This document shows, piece after piece, positions 35,639 through 48,187 of a stretch of DNA of 64,000 nt. The translations under genes were made by a program, and so were the position numbers. The notes under the pieces are model-generated. The model worked only from the letters and a program-made list of their open reading frames with translations, was not told the origin of the DNA and made no database searches. The number at the start of each line of letters is the position of its first letter. Positions within the stretch are counted from its first letter, which is position 1. This DNA comes from Syncephalastrum monosporum B8922 (lineage: Eukaryota; Mucoromycota; Mucoromycetes; Mucorales; Syncephalastraceae). The stretch lies in assembly GCA_000697355.1 (NCBI GenBank), contig JNEN01001249.1, positions 310,001 through 374,000 on the forward strand, read 5' to 3'.

Positions 35639-37058
35639 ATGCTGCAGGAGAAATATATTGGCCTCATTCTGGCGATGAGCTCCAGTCTCTTTATCGGCCT
35701 GTCCTTCGTCATCACCAAAAAGGGTCTCATAAAGTCGAAACGCCGTCATGGTAACAATAAGGAAGAAGTGTAATGGACACAAAGGCTCATATTGTGAAGG
35801 CGTCTCGGCTGCGGATGGCAAGCTTCATTATCTCCGGAATTGGACGTGGTGGGCAGGCATGGGCACCAGTAAGTGTCCATTCACTCGGGCGTGAATCCCA
35901 CGGTTGATCATTGTACTGTAATACATATTAGTGGCGGTGGGCGAGATTCTCAACTTCAGTGCCTATTCGTTTGCGCCTCCCATCCTGGTCACACCTCTCG
36001 GTGCGCTCTCGGTCATTCTCGGGTACGAAGCTTTATCAGAAAAAGATAGAAACAGAAGAGAGAGAGAGAGAGTGAGTGAGAGAGCAAGGCATACTGAGAC
36101 TGAGACTCTATTAGTGCCATCTTCGCCTCGATTTTCCTGCAAGAGAAGCTCGGTGCCATTGGCAAAATAGGATGCCTGCTCTCTGTCGTTGGCTCCGTGA
36201 TTGTCGTTCTTCATGCTCCGGAAGATAAGGAGGTGACCAGTATTGACGAATTACTCTTCTATGCCCTTCAGCCTGGTAATGACAGCAAGAGAGACAGACC
36301 GCAGCAGATGGGGTTACGGGAGACATGATTGTATATTAATGTAACCGACTTGGTTTTGCGTACTTTTGTAGCTTTCATGACGTATTGTATATTTGTCCTG
36401 GTGGTCACCCTCGTCATGATCTACAAAGTGGTACCAAGATACGGTACGCGCAATCCGTTTGTGTATGTCTCGATCTGCTCCCTGGTTGGTTCGGTCTCAG
36501 TCATGTCCATCAAAGCCTTTGGCATTGCCTTGAAGCTGACCTTTGCGGGCAACAATCAATTCACCCACCCGTCCACTTACGCCTTTGGCATCGTCGTCGC
36601 CGTCTGCATCATCACTCAGATGAACTACTTTAACAAGGCACTCGAGACATTCTCCACCAACGTGTAAGTCATTCTCTCTGCATCTTATCAAAGAAAAGAC
36701 AGACACGTACTGAACACCTCGCAGGGTGAACCCCATCTACTTTGTGTGCTTCACGACGGCGACCCTGACCGCATCTGCCATTCTGTTCCAAGGGTTCAAC
36801 ACAGACAACACCGTGTACGTCGTGTCACTCATTTGCGGCTTCATCATCATTTTCGCGGGTGTATACCTCTTGGATTCGATCGCACGTGGCGCAGGCGCCA
36901 ATCCAAACGAGCATGACCGACAGCGAGACGAGGAGATTTACGACGAGGACGAGCAGCTGCTGATGAGCGAGGCTTCACTCATGGAAAACGACGATGCGTT
37001 CCACCTCAACGACTTGAACGACCAGGAACAAGCCCATCGCGCACCCCGAGCATCATAA
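35639..37058 (+). CDS. NIPA-type magnesium transporter
   Basis: Six exons: 35639-35750, 35800-35868, 35932-36022, 36115-36275, 36372-36663, 36725-37058; 352 residues. Multi-span membrane protein of the NIPA family (DMT-like fold). Seen: N-terminal span GLILAMSSSLFIGLSFVITKKG, then LRNWTWWAGM, GEILNFSAYSFAPPILVTPL, and FLQEKLGAIGKIGC, all family signatures. The C-terminal 60 residues are acidic and cytosolic. Animal NIPA proteins move Mg2+ at the plasma membrane and endosomes; the same role is inferred. All junctions keep phase. Confidence 0.92.
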
Positions 37059-37283
37059 CCACCATATCATAGACTAGAAATTACCGCTTCTTTGTTTTAT
37101 CTCCAATTATAAATGTATATAGCTGTTTGTGTGCATCTTCGACTTCCTCTTTTTTTTTTTTTTTTTTGACAGGTCATTCTTTTTTATTATTTAGGTGTGT
37201 CTTACTGCGGCGGCGCCTGAACAAAATAAATTTTATGTGCTCACTGTAGAATTTTATAGACAAAGCTTTTTTTCCACTTCTCC

Positions 37284-40200
37284 ATGTTTGACGAGGACAA
37301 CATTGATCAGTTCTTTGACGTCCTCCAGGGACGAGCTGATGTCGAGGACGAGTTCGACGATATCCCGGATGCGGTCGATTCAGCGGACGATCACGTCACC
37401 CAGAAGCGATCGGCCGATCATGTCGACGAAGCCAACGACGAAGAGTTAGCGGCTGAAGTGAAGCGGGTCCGCACCGACCAGGCCGAACAACAGCACCAAC
37501 CTGCACCTCTGGTCGCAGACAGCTTCGAGCAAGAGACATCGCGCGAGGTGGCCAACATTGCCGGTCTTCAGGGTGCACCCGACATGGAAGGTGAACAAAT
37601 CACCCTCAGCCATCAGGTATGCCATGAGAACGCAGGGCGTGTCTTCGGTACTCACTCAGAACCAGGTTCGCCACCAAGTCGCTGTACCCGCCAACTACGA
37701 CTATGTGCCCATTTCAAAGCATGTGCCGCCCGAGAAACCCGCGCGCGAGTACAGCTTCACCCTCGATCCTTTCCAGCGCGTCGCCGTGTCGTCGATTGAG
37801 CGGAATGAATCGGTCCTGGTCTCGGCCCACACGTCTGCGGGTAAGACCGTCGTGGCCGAGTATGCCATTGCCCAGTGTCTGCAGCGACGACAGCGTATTA
37901 TCTATACCTCGCCCATCAAGGTAAAAAACGAACCGAAATAACACGCATTCAGCTACGTACGGACGAATCTCATGGTCGTATTTTACTTTTTTTTTCCAGG
38001 CCTTGTCGAACCAAAAGTACCGTGAATTCACAGAAGAGTTTGGCGATGTGGGTCTGATGACGGGTGATATCACGATCAATCCGGACGCGTCTTGCCTGGT
38101 CATGACCACCGAAATTCTGCGTTCCATGCTTTATCGAGGCTCAGCCATCATGCGTGAAGTGGCCTGGGTCGTTTTTGACGAAATCCATTACATGCGAGAT
38201 TCGGGTAAGTGGACAAGACGCAGCGGCAAGTACAAGAAAACTCACCCTCTCTAGAACGTGGTGTCGTTTGGGAGGAATCCATCATCATGCTGCCGCACGC
38301 AGTCCGTTACGTCTTTTTGTCGGCCACCATCCCGAACGCCATGCAGTTTGCCGAATGGATCTGCAAAATCCACGAGCAGCCATGCCATATCGTCTACACC
38401 GACTTCCGTCCCACGCCGCTTCAGCACTACATCTTCCCGGCCGGCAGCGAGGGTATACACTTGGTCGTCGACGAAAAGAGTCGGTTCCGCGAGGAAAGCT
38501 TCCAGCGCGCGATTGCCGCCATCAGTCAAAAGCAGGGTGATGACAGCGCATCCGGCAATGCGCGCGGCAAGAGGAAGGGCCATACCTTCAAGGGTGGCAA
38601 CAAGAACGAAGGCCCGAGTGACATTCTGCGCATCATTCGCATGATTATGCACAAAAACTACCACCCCGTCATCGTCTTTAGTTTCTCCAAGCGTGAGTGT
38701 GAGAGCAATGCCTTTCAGCTGAGCAAACTCGACTTTAACGATGGTAAGTCTGGAAAAAACGTGAGTCGGCCTCTTAGCTGATCTCCTTTTGTAGACAACG
38801 AGCATAGCCTGGTGGAGCAGGTGTTCCACAACGCCATTTCGACCCTGAGCGAAGATGACCGGCAACTGCCTCAAATCACGCAGATTCTTCCGCTCCTCAA
38901 ACGTGGTATCGGCGTCCATCACGGTGGTCTGCTGCCGATTCTCAAGGAAGTCATCGAGGTCCTTTTCCAGGAAGGTCTGCTCAAGGTCCTCTTTGCGACC
39001 GAGACGTTCTCGATTGGTCTCAACATGCCTGCCAAAACCGTCGTGTTCACGAGCGTGCGCAAGTTTGACGGTAAGACGATGCGTTGGGTCTCGTCGGGTG
39101 AATACATTCAGATGTCGGGTCGTGCCGGTCGTCGTGGTCTCGATGAGCGTGGTGTGGTCATCATGATGATTGATGAAAAGATGGAACCGGCTGCGGCCAA
39201 GGGCATGGTCAAGGTAAGAAGAGAGCGCTAGGGGAATGTGGGGTATCATGGGTATTGATTCAAGTGTAGGGTCAATCGGATCCAATGAACTCGGCTTTCC
39301 ATTTGAGTTACAACATGGTGCTGAATCTGTTGCGCGTCGAAGGTGTGAGCCCAGAGTACATGCTTGAGCGCTGCTTCTACACCTTCCAAAAGGATGCCAA
39401 TATACCCGAGTTCCAACGCCGTAAGTTCATATCAAAATTTCGTACCCTTTGGCGTGGCACTTATGTTTGTATTAGAGCTTTCGGAACTGCAAGCAGAACG
39501 CGATGCGGTCGTTGTCCCGCGGGAAGAAGAAATCCGGGAGTACTATGAGCTCCGCAAGGTGATTGACGGCTACACACGCGATGCCCAGGACGTGATCAAC
39601 CACCCCACCTATTGTCTGCCGTTCATGCAACCCGGCCGTTTGGTCCGTATCAAGTACAACGGTATGGACTTTGACTGGGCCATCGTGCTCGGCTTCAAAA
39701 CAGTACAACAGTACCGCGGCAAGGACACGACCACGGCCGAGACGGACGATTACATTCTGGACGTTCTCCTCCAGTGCGCGAGCGACAGCGACATTTCCAA
39801 GGACGCGACGGGCCAGATCGTTGGTTTGAATCCCGTCAAGGACGGCGATCCGGGCCAGTTGATTGTAAGTTTAAAAAAGATTCATGCAACTCAGTGTTTG
39901 TAACACACACAACGTGATGTTTCTAGACGCTCCCCACCAAGCTCAACACGATCAACGGTATCAGCCACATCCGCGTCAACCTCCCTCAAGACATCAAATC
40001 CGAGGCGAGAAAGGTACTCCTCCGGAGTCTCAAGAGCGTCAAGGAGCGATTTGGCGACAATATTCCTCTCTTGGATCCGATCAAGAACATGGGTATCAAG
40101 GATCCAGGTTTCCAGGCCTTAATCAAGGTGAGCAAACATATACACACATGCCCACATGCCCACATACATTATGGTATGAGATGAACGGAAACTCATAGTC

Positions 40201-41142
40201 TGAAACAGAACATCTCCATCCTTGAGGATAAACTCGTTTCGCTGCCGCTCTCTAATTCACCCGAGTTACCCGACTTGTACAATGCATATGCGCAAAAGAT
40301 GGAGCTGATCGACAAGGTCAAGGACATGAAGCGCAAGATCACAGACGCCCAGTCCATTGTGCAGCTACAAGAACTCACTTGCCGAAAGCGCGTTCTGCGA
40401 AAGTAAGTCAGAAGCATGGCCACGCTTACGAGCGCTAACGTGAGACGCATCCAAACTAGACTTCAGTTCACGACAGCGGCGGACGTGGTGGAGCTAAAGG
40501 GCCGTGTGGCCTGCGAGATTAGCACAGGTGACGAGCTCCTGCTGACAGAGATGATCTTCCAAAATGTGTTCCAGGACCTCAGCGTCCAGCAATGCGTTGC
40601 GCTTTTGAGTTGCTTTGTGTTTGACGAACAAGAGAAGGTAAGACGCATGCATTTTTTATCCCGTGAAGTTGGGTTTTCTAACAGGGCTCTGTAGGAGAGT
40701 GGCAAGTCCAAAATGCAGGAAGAACTGCAAGGCCCGCTCCGGATATTGCAAGAGAATGCACGCAAGATCTGCAAAGTGTCCAACGAGTGCCGCATGACTT
40801 TGGACGAGTCGGAATACCTTAAAAAGTTCAACCCGGGCCTGATGGACGTCGTGTGGGCTTGGTGCGAGGGCGCCAAATTCCACGAAATCATGAAAATGAC
40901 GAGCGTCTTTGAGGGCTCCATCATTCGTGTGTTCCGGCGTCTCGAGGAACTTTTGCACCAGATGTTTGCGGCTGCACGTACCATTGGCAGTCATGAACTC
41001 GAAGAAAAGTTTGTGAAAGGTAATGAGAAAGAGAACAATTGGGTGGGAGGGGTGGGATAGTAACAATGATCTAATGCAACTTTTGGTAGGTATCGACCTC
41101 ATCCACCGAGACATCATTTTCGCAGCATCATTGTATCTGTAA
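37284..41142 (+). CDS. MTR4: ATP-dependent RNA helicase MTR4 (exosome cofactor)
   Basis: Ski2-like helicase that feeds RNA to the nuclear exosome (TRAMP and related complexes). Twelve exons: 37284-37616, 37666-37920, 38000-38204, 38255-38743, 38795-39213, 39270-39420, 39476-39864, 39927-40127, 40209-40402, 40460-40637, 40695-41019, 41090-41142; 1063 residues. Motifs in order: FTLDPFQ (Q-like), SAHTSAGKT (I), YTSPIKALSNQK (Ia), DEIH (II), LSATIPN (III), [14 protein letters not shown] (VI). The arch/KOW insertion and the C-terminal helical DSHCT domain follow ([21 protein letters not shown] end). The first 100 residues are acidic, as in Mtr4. Intact; nuclear. Confidence 0.96.
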
Positions 41143-41368
41143 ATAGCAAAAGGATAATAGAGGAGGAAAGGGAGGAATTTATGTACTTGTTTGGGCCATT
41201 CATGCAGAAAAAGAAGAAGAAAGGAAAAAAATGGGAAAAAAGCAAAAAGCCATTGAAACACTCTAAAAGTTTGGAAAGTGTCAGAGTTGCAGGATGATCG
41301 GGTGATGGTAGGAAGTTGGATTGGATAGAGGGGTGGGTGTATATATATTGGCTCTTCTAGTTCTTCGA

Positions 41369-42007
41369 TTAGTGACCGCCACAGCAGCCGGCTGCGGCCT
41401 TCTTTCTGTTCTTGCGGTGACTGCCCTTGGCGAGCTTGATGGAATCGTTATCACCCAATTCGGTGTCCTTTGTGATGCGCAATTCTAATATGTTCAAAAA
41501 GAAGGTCATGGAAGGATGAGCCTGCTGTGGTTGCTATTGGTTCTAAAGATGAACGTACGGAAGGTGCCCTCTTCCTGGGAAACGCCCTGGACGACGTTTC
41601 GTCGCAGCAGCGTAGCGATTTGGTCGGCCAGCTTGAGTTTCTGTGGATAATGTGAGTATGGTTGTGAATAATAAACGGAGGAGCAAGAGGAACGCACCTC
41701 TTCAATCACGTCCACGTTGGATTCGTCCTTGTTCTGCATGAACCGAGCATGCGTCTCTTTTCTGGCAGCTATAAGAAGTCGTCATAGGGTTTAGACACAT
41801 GCTTCTTCCCACGATGCAAGACTTGCCTTGAATGGCCCGAAGATCCTCTGATAAAAAAAAAAAAAAGAGAGAGGATAATAAGTATACGGTTAAGCTATAC
41901 GAGGGTGGATCGAATGTACCTCCAAAGACCTCGCGTTGTGTTCTCAGGAGGGTTCTGTATGCTGCCAGCGCAGCTTGCCGAGAAGGTGTAAGAGGCACGG
42001 CGGACAT
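41369..42007 (-). CDS. MZM1: Mzm1/LYRM7-like complex III assembly factor
   Basis: Mitochondrial matrix chaperone that stabilises the Rieske iron-sulfur protein before insertion into complex III. Exons: 41920-42007, 41827-41847, 41698-41768, 41559-41640, 41369-41484; 125 residues. It has an LYR-type motif (AYRTLLRTQREVF, Ala in place of Leu), then RKETHARFMQNKD, LRRNVVQG and ELGDN, the Mzm1 pattern. Exon 2 is 21 nt and the intron after it has a GC donor (41826-41825). The C-terminus (KAAAGCCGGH) is unusual and cysteine-rich. A longer upstream frame starts at 42112 but lacks conservation, so 42007 is preferred. Confidence 0.85.
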
Positions 42008-43443
42008 GATTATACAATGGGAAAAAGAAGGTGGAGATCTTTTCAAAAGAAAGTCTGTGTGTTTTATGTGTGTGTGTGCACAGGCACCCCGCAAAGCCAA
42101 ATGGATTCCCAAGATTCAGCCACCAGCCCGCTTGTCCTGTTTATACTGCCGACAATGCCCCGATGCACTCTTTTGCCATGCATAATCGTTGTGCTCTACA
42201 TACAAAAAAAAAAAAGTATACATACACCGGATATGCACTCTTTCACTGCCGCCTTTTGGATACACGCTCTTTTCAATACTTCCACGGAACCATGGGTGAT
42301 TTCAGGCACACCGCGGATAAAAATATAAGCTTCACAAACTACCCGAATGGGGAACGCTCAGAGTATAACCCTCGTTCAACTGAAGCTCTACTCTTCTTCT
42401 ACATACCTCTCGGCGAGGTAAACGACGTAGTTACTTCCTATCTAGTCGATTGGCAGAAACCCCTTCTCACCAACGCAACCAACCTATCCATGGATATACA
42501 TTTTGCGTATGCCTCTATATGTGGAGCGGACCTCGAATTATTACTCGTTTTCTAAGGCTGTTCCAGGGCAGGAAAGAGGACATGATAGAGAGGAGAAAGA
42601 AAGGAAGGACGAAAGGATCACTGAAGAGGGCTTCAAAAAATGACTGCTATCAGGTGTTTTCCTTTGAGGGGTGTACCAGGTACCGAAAGCCATATGTTCC
42701 TTCTTCTGATGCTGGAACCTCACCTTATGTTAAGTAGAAGTTAGAAAACATACAGGTGCCTGCTCGTCACCGGTGGCACAGGCGCAAGTTCATTATCTAT
42801 GCGTTTGATAAGGCCCACTGTGTTTATTTTCACTGGAGAATGTGCAAGGGGGGACGGGGTTTGGATATCCCATCCAAGTCGATCAGCTAGTTGGTATACT
42901 CAGTACCTTATCTATGATTCGGGCTGGACCTGCAAAGACATAAGCAAATACTGGCTTGGACAAGGATACTAGTGGAAAGCAGGCGATTCAATGTGTGCAG
43001 CGGAAGTCTGCCAGTTTGCTGACCGATCATTGTACACACAGACAGTGACAAGAGGGTCACTCATCGTGGCTATTTCGGTGTTATGTCGCGTGGATGTGTC
43101 CCATGTATCACGACATGTCTGAAAATATCTGGATGCCCGCTTTGAATGTCTGGTGCTAGTCGGTTCATATGGTATCAAGAAGCGTGAACAACAGGAAGAA
43201 CTGCAGTGGCTGAAAATCAGCGCATTACCTGCTGCGACAAGCTGAGTAATAATATGCACGCTGCGTTTGATGATGCATCTTTGATATGCTCAGGTAGTAT
43301 GGAGTCGTATGAACGTGGGAGAATGCATGTGTAGGAGGCGAGCTGCAAAGATGAAGTGACAAGACGTGTAGATATCATGAACGCGTGAACGCGTAATTTT
43401 ATAAGGTTCAGGAACCACACAAAAAAATGGAAAAAAAAAAAGT
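42008..43443. other. Gene-poor interval
   Basis: No confident gene. The longest candidate is a plus-strand ORF with ATG at 42292 and stop ending 42555 (87 residues, MGDFRHTADKNISF..), which I do not recognise and which lacks support. The rest has poly-A and AT-rich runs only. Confidence 0.45.
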
Positions 43444-45869
43444 CTACATGCGGAAAACACCAAATCGTGTTTGTTCAATGGGCGCATTCATGCTGGCGCT
43501 CAACGCCAGGCCCAGCACGCTACGCGTATCGCGTGGGTTGATCACGCCATCGTCCCAGAGACGCGCGCTGGAGAAGTAAGGATGGCCCTCGGCCTCATAC
43601 TTGGCCCGAATCGGCGCCATGAATTTCTCTTGCTCCTCGTCCGACCACGTCTCGCCCTTCTTCGCTTTGCTCTCGCGCGTAATCTGGGCCAGCACGTTGG
43701 CACTCTGCTCGCCACCCATCACCGAAATACGCGCATTCTAAAGACAAGGCATGGTGAATATCCATTGCAATGTCCCCATTTTTCTTGCATCACTTACAGG
43801 CCACATCCACAGGAAGCGGGGGGAATAGGCACGGCCACACATGCCATAGTTGCCAGCACCGAAACTGCCGCCAGTAATGACCGTAAACTTGGGCACCTTG
43901 GCGGTGGACACGGCTGTGACGAGTTTGGCACCGTTCTTGGCGATACCGCCCGCCTCAGCAGACGAGCCCACCATGAAGCCGGTGATGTTTTGCAAAAACA
44001 CGAGCGGAATGCCGCGCTGCGAGCAGAGCTCGATAAAGTGCGCACCTTTCAGAGCGGACTCGGAGAACAGAATGCCATTGTTGGCAATGATGCCCACCGG
44101 GTAGCCATGGATATGGGCGAAGCCTTCATAGTCATGAGCAAAACAGAATGTGGAGAATGTGCTTCAGTTTTTGTTTTGTACCTGTCACGAGGGTGGTGCC
44201 ATAGTGCTCCTTGAACTCGGCAAAGCGACTGCCATCGACCAGGCGAGCAATAATATTTTTGCTATCGAACGGCTTCTTCAGATTATCACCGACGATACCG
44301 CCAATCTCGTCGGGGGAGTACAGCGGCTCCTCAGGTGTGCGCAGCGCAACCTAAACACACCCAACGCGTTCAACCATACATGTCCAAACACCTATCCTTA
44401 TCTTTCCTGTGTTCTTTGACGACTTACCTGAGGAGACTTGACACGGTTCAGCGTGCCCACGACGCGGCGTGCCAAAACGAGGGCGTGCTCGTCATCGAGC
44501 GCGTAATGGTCCGTGACACCCGACGTCCGACCTATCCACACAAAGCACGCTCTGGGTCAAACAGATGTCTCCTTCCGTCTCCTATGACTTACAATGCAGG
44601 TCGGCACCACCCAAGTCCTCTGCGCTGACTTCCTCACCGATGGCGGCTTTGACCAAAGGAGGACCACCCAAAAAGATGGTGCCCTGCTTCTTGACAATGA
44701 TACTTTCGTCTGCCATAGCGGGCACGTACGCGCCACCTGCCGTGCAGGAGCCCATCACGGCCGCAATCTGTGGGATACCCTCCGCCGACATGTTGGACTG
44801 GTTAAAGAAGATACGTCCAAAGTGCTCGCGATCGGGAAACACGTCGGCCTGGCGTGGCAGATTCGCACCTCCCGAATCGACTGTTATTTATCACGTGTTT
44901 GTGTGTCAGTAAAAAAAAAATAAAATACAAAATAAAAAGGAACGAAAAGCTTCAGGACATACCCAGGTAGATGCACGGCAGTTTGTTCTCCTTTGCGATT
45001 TCTTGAGCGCGCAAATGCTTCTTGACTGAACAGAAATGAGCTACCCATCGGAAAGCATATGATTTCTTTTACCTGTGATGGGGTAATACGATCCGCCCTA
45101 AAATGACTCTATAAGTCTGTGCATCCTCTTCCTGTCCCATCAGAACTTACCTTAACGGTGGGGTCATTGGCGACGATCATGCATTCGGTTCTATCCAGTA
45201 TTCAGACATCCGGTCATCCGCAGAGTATGTGCTCTGTAGACTTACCCATTGACGCGTCCGATACCGGTAATGATACCACCTGCAGGTACCACATCCTCAT
45301 ACAGCTCATAGCCGGCCAGCGGTGACAACTCAAGAAAAGGGGTGCTACACACTGAGCGCCTTGTTTGCGTTTACATTTCCTCTCTACTCACTTTGGATCC
45401 AGCAACCGATTGATTCTATCCCAAACCTGTCAGCTTTAGCCCTCAGCAGACTCTCTTCTTTACGTACCTGTCCCGGGGAAGCATCTTGTTGCGCGACAAG
45501 TGGCGTTTTCGAGCAGCTTCGCCACCGCCTAAGTGTATGTGTATTAGATACGCGTACGTTCGTGTTTTTCATTAAAGACTGAAGACTTGCCCAGCTTTAT
45601 TTTCTGGATCGTAAGCTCGAGGTCTTCGACGGCTTTTTGCATTTTGTCCGCGTTTTCCTGTCCACGCCCATTGAGTATACCACGAGGATGACTTTACTTG
45701 AAATTATGCTCACCTTGAAGCTAGCGCTGGCCGTTTCGACTTTGTTGGGCAGCACATTGGCCTGCTCCTCGTGAAAGGTATGGTAGCGAGCCAGGGAAGA
45801 CGTGAGGGAGGGACGCGCGACGCGTCGTGAAAGCGCACGCGTGGATGACAGCAGCTGCCGCGAAAGCAT
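43444..45869 (-). CDS. MCCC2: Methylcrotonoyl-CoA carboxylase beta subunit, mitochondrial
   Basis: Carboxyltransferase subunit of leucine catabolism, moving the carboxyl group from biotin to 3-methylcrotonyl-CoA. Thirteen exons: 45714-45869, 45591-45660, 45468-45528, 45392-45415, 45246-45344, 45151-45190, 45073-45097, 44963-45025, 44593-44880, 44428-44531, 44182-44350, 43798-44123, 43444-43737; 572 residues. It has an arginine/serine-rich presequence, then the block around [63 protein letters not shown] and [16 protein letters not shown], which favour MCC over propionyl-CoA carboxylase. Intron 45529-45590 has a GC donor; exons 4 and 7 are 24 and 25 nt. The biotin-carrying alpha subunit is not in the window. 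Confidence 0.94.
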
Positions 45870-46083
45870 GATGGAAAGAGGAGGAGGAGTGTAAAGAGGG
45901 AAAAAGAAGAAAAGGGAAGCGAAAAGGAAAAATGGGAAGGGAAAAAAAAGACGTCAACTCAAATCGTTCCCACGCCTGTGGGCTTCTTTCAAGTGGGGTA
46001 CGGACGGAGTTTCGTTGGCATGACACTTTGCGAATTAATTCAAAAACAGAAGAAATGGGCTTTTAATGTATAACACATTCATG

Positions 46084-47218
46084 TTACTGTGCGTTATTCG
46101 AGCACTGGGATTCTATGTCTTGCACAAGTGCATCAAATTTAGAGTGGTGAACAAAGAGGAGGCGCCGCGAGGGAGCGATACCAAAATCTGAAAACGCACG
46201 CTTTGCATCAGACGTGGACTCTTTTTCTCGGTTGGTAAACTTGAAATCAAAGTGGCGATCTGCGTATTTCGCGATAATTTCATCCTCGGGCTGAAAGTAG
46301 AACGTCTCGCTCGACATGACCGGCTGCTTGCCATTCTGCATGCTATGTGTGAGTAACAACTCTGCTGGGCTCTCTCCTGTCCATTTCTCACCTTTTTTGC
46401 CTTTTTCCGCTGCTGATCCTCTTCTTCGTCGTCGTCATTGTTTTCTTCGTCGAGAGCAGACTCGACTTCTTTGTACGTCTTTGTGATGAACATGTACCAC
46501 TCGAAGGTGTATGCCTCGCCCTAGTGCTTGGGATCAGTCATAGACCTTGGTTGAGGTGGAGATTGGCTACCTTCTTTACAGCTTCTTTGAGCTCGTCTTG
46601 CATCATGGTATACATGGGAGGCATGATCTCCATGGGCATATTGATGAAGCGTTCAGAGACGACCCAGCCAACGTGCTTTGGGCTGGTAGGTGCCAAAATG
46701 GCCTCGACCGCCTCTTGTTCCTTTTTCGGGCACTTGTTGAGCAGATAGGTCCGCAAGGCCTTGATGCCTGCATTATCCTAGCAACAGATGATGTGTGAGT
46801 GAGTGCCCTGACAAAAAGGAGTCCTTGATTCGCATTGTTTCCTTTTCGTTTCGTTCTACCTTTTTGTCTTGCATATTGATAGTGGTGAGGATTGCATAAG
46901 GGTCGGACTCCTGCCCGTCGACTTTCACAGTGGTTCCGACGTGGTTCTCCTCGAGCATAATGTCCACAATCTCACCCACGTTGAGATCCTCTGCGTCGGA
47001 CGAAAAGAGCTGGTTCAGGAGCCGTTTCAGCGCGTGGTAGTCGACCGACTCGGGATTGAAGAAGTCAAAGTCCACATCCACCACGTCCTGTAGATTGTCA
47101 GTTTCCTTTCCGGTATAACGACCGGACAACTCACCTGCACATTGCCAATGGAGCCCTCGTCATCCTCGTCGCTCTCGACATGCTTGACTTCTTCCTCAGG
47201 TGCCTTTCTCTTCATCAT
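46084..47218 (-). CDS. BCP1: Bcp1/BCCIP family protein
   Basis: Five exons: 47135-47218, 46860-47087, 46571-46777, 46392-46520, 46084-46335; 299 residues. In yeast Bcp1 helps export Mss4 from the nucleus and chaperones ribosomal protein uL14 (Rpl23). The family pattern is present: acidic N-terminus (VESDEDDEG), VDFDFFNPESVDYHALKRLL, GTTVKVDGQESDPYAIL, MYTMMQDELKEAVKKGEAY, FEWYMFITKTYKEV and the ETFYFQPEDEIIAKYA block. Acid/basic stretch DDDEEEDQQRKKAKK lies before the last intron. A second ATG three bases downstream (47215) could also serve. Nuclear. Confidence 0.92.
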
Positions 47219-48187
47219 AGAAATAAAAAATAAAAAGGGTAACTCACGATCGCGCTATAAGATTTTTTTTACGAAAAAAAAAAAAAAAAAAAGCTTGGAA
47301 CAGCCGACCAATGGATTTGCGGCATCGGCGATTCTGGCAGGAAAGTGGGAAAGTGTGCCTTTTTGAGGCTTTGATTCATGGGGCATGATTTCACTTTTAT
47401 CACTTTCCTTTTTTCTCTCTCTCTGACGTCGAGCTTGGCGTCTCCTTTCTTTCGGGCTTATGGCCTTATGCTCTTGGAGCAAGCAAGCACGGCCAACACC
47501 AGCATACCCATAGCCATTGCCATAGTCATAGTCATAGTCATAGGCATAGTCATAGTCATAGTCATAGCCGTAGCCGTAGCCGTAACCAAGCGTATGCACT
47601 GCATTCCAATGTAGATACCTATTGCTTGCGGTTTCTACTTTGTCCTGGCTCACTCGAGAGAATGCGTTCCTCCTAAACGCGTCATCAGGTCACAACTTTT
47701 TATTAGTATCCCATATCTGCCTAAACTGTGCTGGAAGCATCTTCACTCGAGCGTCTCCTTCGTTGCTAATATAAGAGCTATAGTAGTTATAGTAGTTATA
47801 GTAGGCTCCAGTAAGAGACGGTTAGCGCGCGACATTGAATTATACACTGCCTACGGAATGACATACACCGTACCGGTTTGCCCAAAGTTTATGCTTTCGG
47901 CCACCGAATGAGACGAGGTCTAGCGTAGAAAACCGTGGCAGACCCCGAGTAATATTTCCCCATGTAGCCTCATACAAGCAGACCCAGCTATGGTTGTTGC
48001 CTGCAGACATGGGATAGGGTGGGTCCATGTGCATGATGGTTTGGCAGTAAACCTGACGCTAGGTCTAGCAAGGCTGGCCAATCAACGCAAAGCACAATTT
48101 GCGGCCTGTGATTGGCTGTCAGAGACTAAAGCTACTGAGTGTGTGGCTCTGCCCGCATTCGAAACTTTTCTACTTACTGTATAGAAC
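47219..48187. other. Divergent intergenic region with simple repeats
   Basis: Between BCP1 and GPN1. It holds the 47521-47583 hexamer array and an AGTTATAGTAGTTATAGTAG run at about 47780-47805. A minus-strand ORF across the array (47255-47653) encodes a Gly-Tyr/Asp-Tyr stretch and then a charged segment; I regard it as repeat-derived. Confidence 0.5.
47521..47583. repeat. Hexanucleotide array (CATAGT)n / (CGTAGC)n
   Basis: About ten copies of a 6-bp unit, CATAGT or CATAGG grading into CGTAGC, in phase with no indels. Confidence 0.9.

Noticed and set aside
38251..39285. 344-codon ORF opposite MTR4
   Set aside because: Antisense shadow; no family similarity and it crosses exon borders of MTR4.
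42031..42555. 174-codon plus ORF in the gap upstream of MZM1
   Set aside because: Starts inside the MZM1 leader and has no recognisable domain; kept only as a note in the gap entry.
47255..47653. 132-codon minus ORF with Gly-Tyr/Asp-Tyr repeat
   Set aside because: Most of it comes from the hexamer array; the rest is a charged low-complexity stretch.
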